From CAIOSQ01 sp041178225 (GTDB lineage: Bacteria; Pseudomonadota; Alphaproteobacteria; CACIAM-22H2), in assembly GCA_041178225.1 (NCBI GenBank), contig JBEGVV010000185.1:1-18036 (forward strand): a stretch of DNA of 18,036 nucleotides, in the 5' to 3' direction. Positions 16,009-18,036 of the stretch are shown here, in pieces; position 1 is the first letter of the stretch, and each line of letters opens with the position of its first letter. Position numbers and translations under genes: made by a program. A model generated the notes under the pieces. That model worked only from the letters and a program-made list of their open reading frames with translations, was not told the origin of the DNA and made no database searches.

Positions 16009-16566
16009 ATGTTCCGTCGCAAGAAGGACAACGAGGAGGACGGCCGTTCGCCGGCCCCCGAGTCCGCGCAGTCGATCCTCGACCCGCAGCGCGTGCCCGG
16101 CCGTCCGGTCGCCCCGTCCTCCGCCCAGCCGCCCGCGGCCTCCGCCCCGGCCGCGATCTCGCCGCGCGCGCCCATGCCGATCGCCGCCGCCCGGCCCGCC
16201 GCCGCGGCGCCGCTGTCTACGCGCCCCCAGGCCGCCTCGGAGAACGAGGGCAAGAAGCTGATCGTCGGCCGGGACATCATCCTGTCCGGCCGCATCACCT
16301 CCTGCGACAGGCTGGTGGTCGAGGGCCGCGTCGAGGCCGACCTGTCCGAGACCCGCGCCATCGAGATCTCGCCCGACGGCTTCTTCAAGGGCAACGCCGA
16401 GATCGACCAGGCCGAGATCGCCGGCCGCTTCGAGGGTACGATCACGGTCCGCCAGCGCCTGTTCATCCGCTCGACCGGCAAGGTGGTCGGCACGATCCGC
16501 TACGGCACGGTCGAGATCGAGGCCGGCGGCGAGATCGCGGGCGACGTGCAGGTCTCCGGCGGCTGA
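16009..16566 (+). CDS. Bactofilin
   Basis: A 185-residue protein. Residues 1-80 are disordered, charged at first (MFRRKKDNEEDG) and then Pro/Ala-rich. Residues 82-185 are the bactofilin domain, a right-handed beta-helix: KKLIVGRDIILSGRITSCDR, LVVEGRVEADLSETRAIEIS, NAEIDQAEIAGRFEGTITVR and SGKVVGTIRYGTVEIEAGGE show its repeating G-x-V/I-x-G pattern. Bactofilins polymerise without nucleotides into filaments at the membrane and organise peptidoglycan synthesis, stalks or chromosome segregation. A short N-terminal hydrophobic membrane anchor is not seen. In several alphaproteobacteria the partner is an M23 endopeptidase; here the nearby wall enzyme is the SLT protein 810 bases upstream. A 10-base gap leads to the next lipoprotein gene. 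Confidence 0.92.
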   Translation: MFRRKKDNEEDGRSPAPESAQSILDPQRVPGRPVAPSSAQPPAASAPAAISPRAPMPIAAARPAAAAPLSTRPQAASENEGKKLIVGRDIILSGRITSCDRLVVEGRVEADLSETRAIEISPDGFFKGNAEIDQAEIAGRFEGTITVRQRLFIRSTGKVVGTIRYGTVEIEAGGEIAGDVQVSGG

Positions 16567-16576
16567 CGCCACCGCG

Positions 16577-17020
16577 ATGGCCGGGCCGGCGGCGATCCTC
16601 CGCGCCCTCGCGGGCGCGACGCTGGCGCTCGCGCTGGGCGCCTGCGCCCTCGGCCCGGGCGGCGAGCCCGGCGGCGAGGGGCAGGGCGCGACGCGCGGTG
16701 CCGCGGCGCCCGCGGGCCAGGCGCCGCCCGAGCGCGAGGTCGAGCGCCTGGTCGGCGTGTCGCGCGATCGGCTGCTCGCGGCGCTCGGGCCATCGACCTT
16801 CACGCGCCGCGACGGGCCCGCGGAGATCTGGCGCTACGCCACCGACGACTGCTTCCTCACCTTCTTCCTGCATCGCGGCGACCAGCCGCGCGGCGCGGTG
16901 CTGACCGTCCACCACGTCGAGGCGAATGCCCGCACCCGCGCCGCGTCGGCCTGGGTCAACCCGCGCAGCTGCTACGGCCAGGTGCTCCAGCAGCGCGGCC
17001 TGCCGCAGGCGACGAGCTGA
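16577..17020 (+). CDS. Small lipoprotein of unknown function
   Basis: A 147-residue protein starting 10 bases after the bactofilin. The signal peptide ends LALGAC with lipidated Cys23, followed by a flexible Gly/Ala/Pro-rich stretch (26-50). The folded part starts REVERLVGVSRDRLLAALGP, then FTRRDGPAEIWRYATDDCFL, with Cys92 and a second Cys near 132 that may pair. The pattern resembles the SmpA/OmlA-like arrangement of a helix followed by strands (RDxLxxxLGxPxxxR..W.Y....C), but I do not claim membership. Spacing suggests co-expression with the bactofilin. It ends nine bases before the convergent SoxZ-like gene. Confidence 0.78.
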   Translation: MAGPAAILRALAGATLALALGACALGPGGEPGGEGQGATRGAAAPAGQAPPEREVERLVGVSRDRLLAALGPSTFTRRDGPAEIWRYATDDCFLTFFLHRGDQPRGAVLTVHHVEANARTRAASAWVNPRSCYGQVLQQRGLPQATS

Positions 17021-17029
17021 GGGCTCCCC

Positions 17030-17365
17030 TCAGGCGACCACGATCGGCGCGCGCGCCTCGCGGGCGCGGCCGTCGCCATCGATCCACGAGAAGACGAAGT
17101 CGCCGCTCTCCATCGCCCGCGCGGGGAAGGAGAAGAACGGGTTCGCCGCGATCGACGGGGTGAGCTCGACGCGGAAGACCTCCTCGCCGGCGTGGCGGCA
17201 GGAGAACGCCGTGATGATGTCGCGCGGCACGATCGCGCCGAGATGGTCGTGCCGGAACCCCGTCTCCATCGCGTGGCCGACCAGCGCGCGCACCTCGATC
17301 GTCTCGCCGCGCCGCGCGACCGGCGGCACGGAGACGCGGACGGTCCAGCGCGCGGCCTCAGCCAT
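17030..17365 (-). CDS. soxZ: SoxZ-like thiosulfate-oxidation carrier protein
   Basis: A 111-residue protein, the usual SoxZ length. Blocks GETIEVRALVGHAMETGFRH, PRDIITAFSCRHAGEEVFRV and LTPSIAANPFFSFPARAMES match SoxZ, the beta-sandwich partner that binds SoxY in the periplasmic carrier complex. It lacks a signal peptide, as SoxZ does; it is exported bound to SoxY. The ATG at 17365 overlaps the end of the SoxY-like gene by eight bases. No soxA, soxX, soxB or soxCD is in the window, so thiosulfate oxidation cannot be assumed. Confidence 0.87.
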   Translation of the reverse strand: MAEAARWTVRVSVPPVARRGETIEVRALVGHAMETGFRHDHLGAIVPRDIITAFSCRHAGEEVFRVELTPSIAANPFFSFPARAMESGDFVFSWIDGDGRAREARAPIVVA

Positions 17366-17813
17366 TGTCCATGCAGGCCGCGAAGCCGAGCGTCACGTCG
17401 GCCTGGCCCGCCCAGAGCCCGCCATCCGACATCTCGGCGACGGCGTAGATCGTCTGCGCCGCCGCGAGGCGGATGCGCGTCGTGACCTCGGCGCGCGGCA
17501 TGCGCGGCCCGAACAGGAAGCGCGCGACATGGGGCTGCGGGTTGCGCTCGTTGAAGACATGCACGAGGCGGCAGAAATCCGCCGGGGTCATCGGCGAGTC
17601 GACGAGGATCGTCATCGGCACCGCATTGCCGCTCTCGGCGATCACGGGCAGGTCGATGGAGACACGCCCGTCGCGCACGGGACGGCCGCCGAAGGCGGCC
17701 GCCACCTCCGCGGCGATGCGCGGCGGCGGTGGCGCCGCGCGCGCGGGCCGCCGCACGAGGATGGGCAGCGGCAGCGCGGCGGCGCCCGCGAGGAGCGCGC
17801 GCCGCCCCGTCAC
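17358..17813 (-). CDS. SoxY-related carrier protein (AACIE-arm type)
   Basis: A 151-residue protein. The N-terminus, VTGRRALLAGAAALPLP.., has a twin-arginine Tat motif and a hydrophobic stretch, as in SoxY. The mature part has RVSIDLPVIAESGNAVPMTI and VDSPM, then ADFCRLVHVFNERNPQPHVA and RFLFGP, as in SoxY. True SoxY ends GGCGG with the Cys that carries the sulfur substrate; here the end is LGFAAC-MDNG. I recall a family with an AACIE C-terminal arm instead; Cys147 fits that. The start is a GTG at 17813 overlapping (GTGA) the end of the upstream remnant. The ligand is unknown. Confidence 0.85.
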   Translation of the reverse strand: MTGRRALLAGAAALPLPILVRRPARAAPPPPRIAAEVAAAFGGRPVRDGRVSIDLPVIAESGNAVPMTILVDSPMTPADFCRLVHVFNERNPQPHVARFLFGPRMPRAEVTTRIRLAAAQTIYAVAEMSDGGLWAGQADVTLGFAACMDNG

Positions 17814-18036
17814 GTCGCCATCGCGTCGAGGATGGGCAGCTTGCGGATGCGCTTGCCCGTCAGGTGGAACAGCGCGTTGGCGACCGCCGCCGAGATCGGC
17901 GGCCACGGCCTCGGCGGCCTTCATCGCGGTCCAGCTGTTGTCCGCCGCCACGGCGACGCCGCCGGGGACCTTCACCACGTCGATGACGCCCTTGATCTTC
18001 CTGGCCTCGGTGGCGTCGAAGCCCTCCGCGTCGCCC
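17810..18036 (-). pseudogene. Molybdopterin-binding hydroxylase subunit, internal deletion (partial)
   Basis: The gene enters from beyond the window edge. In one frame 18035-17905 reads DATEARKIKGVIDVVKVPGG then VAVAADNSWTAMKAAEAV, the pattern found about a third of the way into aldehyde-oxidase/IorB-type molybdopterin subunits. In a different frame 17905-17810 reads PPISAAVANALFHLTGKRIR then KLPILDAMAT and a stop, which is the extreme C-terminus of the same family. Some 400 residues that normally lie between, including most of the cofactor and active-site region, are missing. The junction is near 17895-17920, where GGCCGCCGA occurs twice 15 bases apart. The left frame stays open into the SoxY-like gene. 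An assembly error in this stretch is the main alternative. Confidence 0.72.

Noticed and set aside
14241..16803. Long minus-strand open frames opposite the SLT, EI24 and bactofilin genes
   Set aside because: Composition is typical of antisense frames and the plus-strand proteins carry clear family motifs.
17021..17029. Bidirectional terminator between the convergent lipoprotein and SoxZ-like genes
   Set aside because: Only nine bases separate the stops and no hairpin with a stem over four pairs is seen there.
17896..17919. The repeated GGCCGCCGA as a target-site duplication of an inserted element
   Set aside because: The copies are only 15 bases apart with nothing between them; such GC-rich 9-mers are expected by chance here. 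It may mark deletion by microhomology but does not prove it.

Overview
The window is GC-rich (I estimate about 70 %) and densely coded, with strong third-position G/C bias. It looks like chromosome of an alphaproteobacterium. The pointers are the leuS/holA neighbourhood, a DUF3576 lipoprotein, Gram-negative porins, a bactofilin and SoxYZ-like proteins. Rhodospirillales or Acetobacteraceae is my best guess at lower rank. No IS element, CRISPR array, tRNA or rRNA is visible, and no stretch over 300 bases lacks a gene.

Region 1 (1-1469, minus): two porin-type outer-membrane proteins in tandem. The first is cut by the window edge.

Region 2 (1619-9929, minus): a tightly packed presumed operon read leuS > FkbM methyltransferase > holA > small lipoprotein > TPR/O-GlcNAc-transferase-like glycosyltransferase (GT41) > DUF3576 lipoprotein. 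Three junctions are 4-base ATGA overlaps and the other two gaps are 27 and 7 bases. In many alphaproteobacteria leuS and holA flank lptE; here an FkbM gene takes that place. A methyltransferase and a glycosyltransferase sit inside a translation/replication operon, which is the most unusual arrangement here.

Region 3 (10006-14244, minus): a sugar-uptake operon, FGGY kinase > permease > Tat-type periplasmic binding protein > single-domain ABC ATPase. The sugar would be imported and phosphorylated; its identity cannot be read from the sequence.

Region 4 (14349-17020, plus, divergent): SLT-domain lytic transglycosylase, EI24-type membrane protein, bactofilin and a small lipoprotein, a cell-envelope set.

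Region 5 (17030-18036, minus): a SoxZ-like protein and a SoxY-related protein whose C-terminus is AAC-MDNG rather than GGCGG. Upstream is the remnant of a molybdopterin-binding hydroxylase subunit that has lost its middle. The left part of that remnant is now in frame with the SoxY-like gene and could be read as a fusion.
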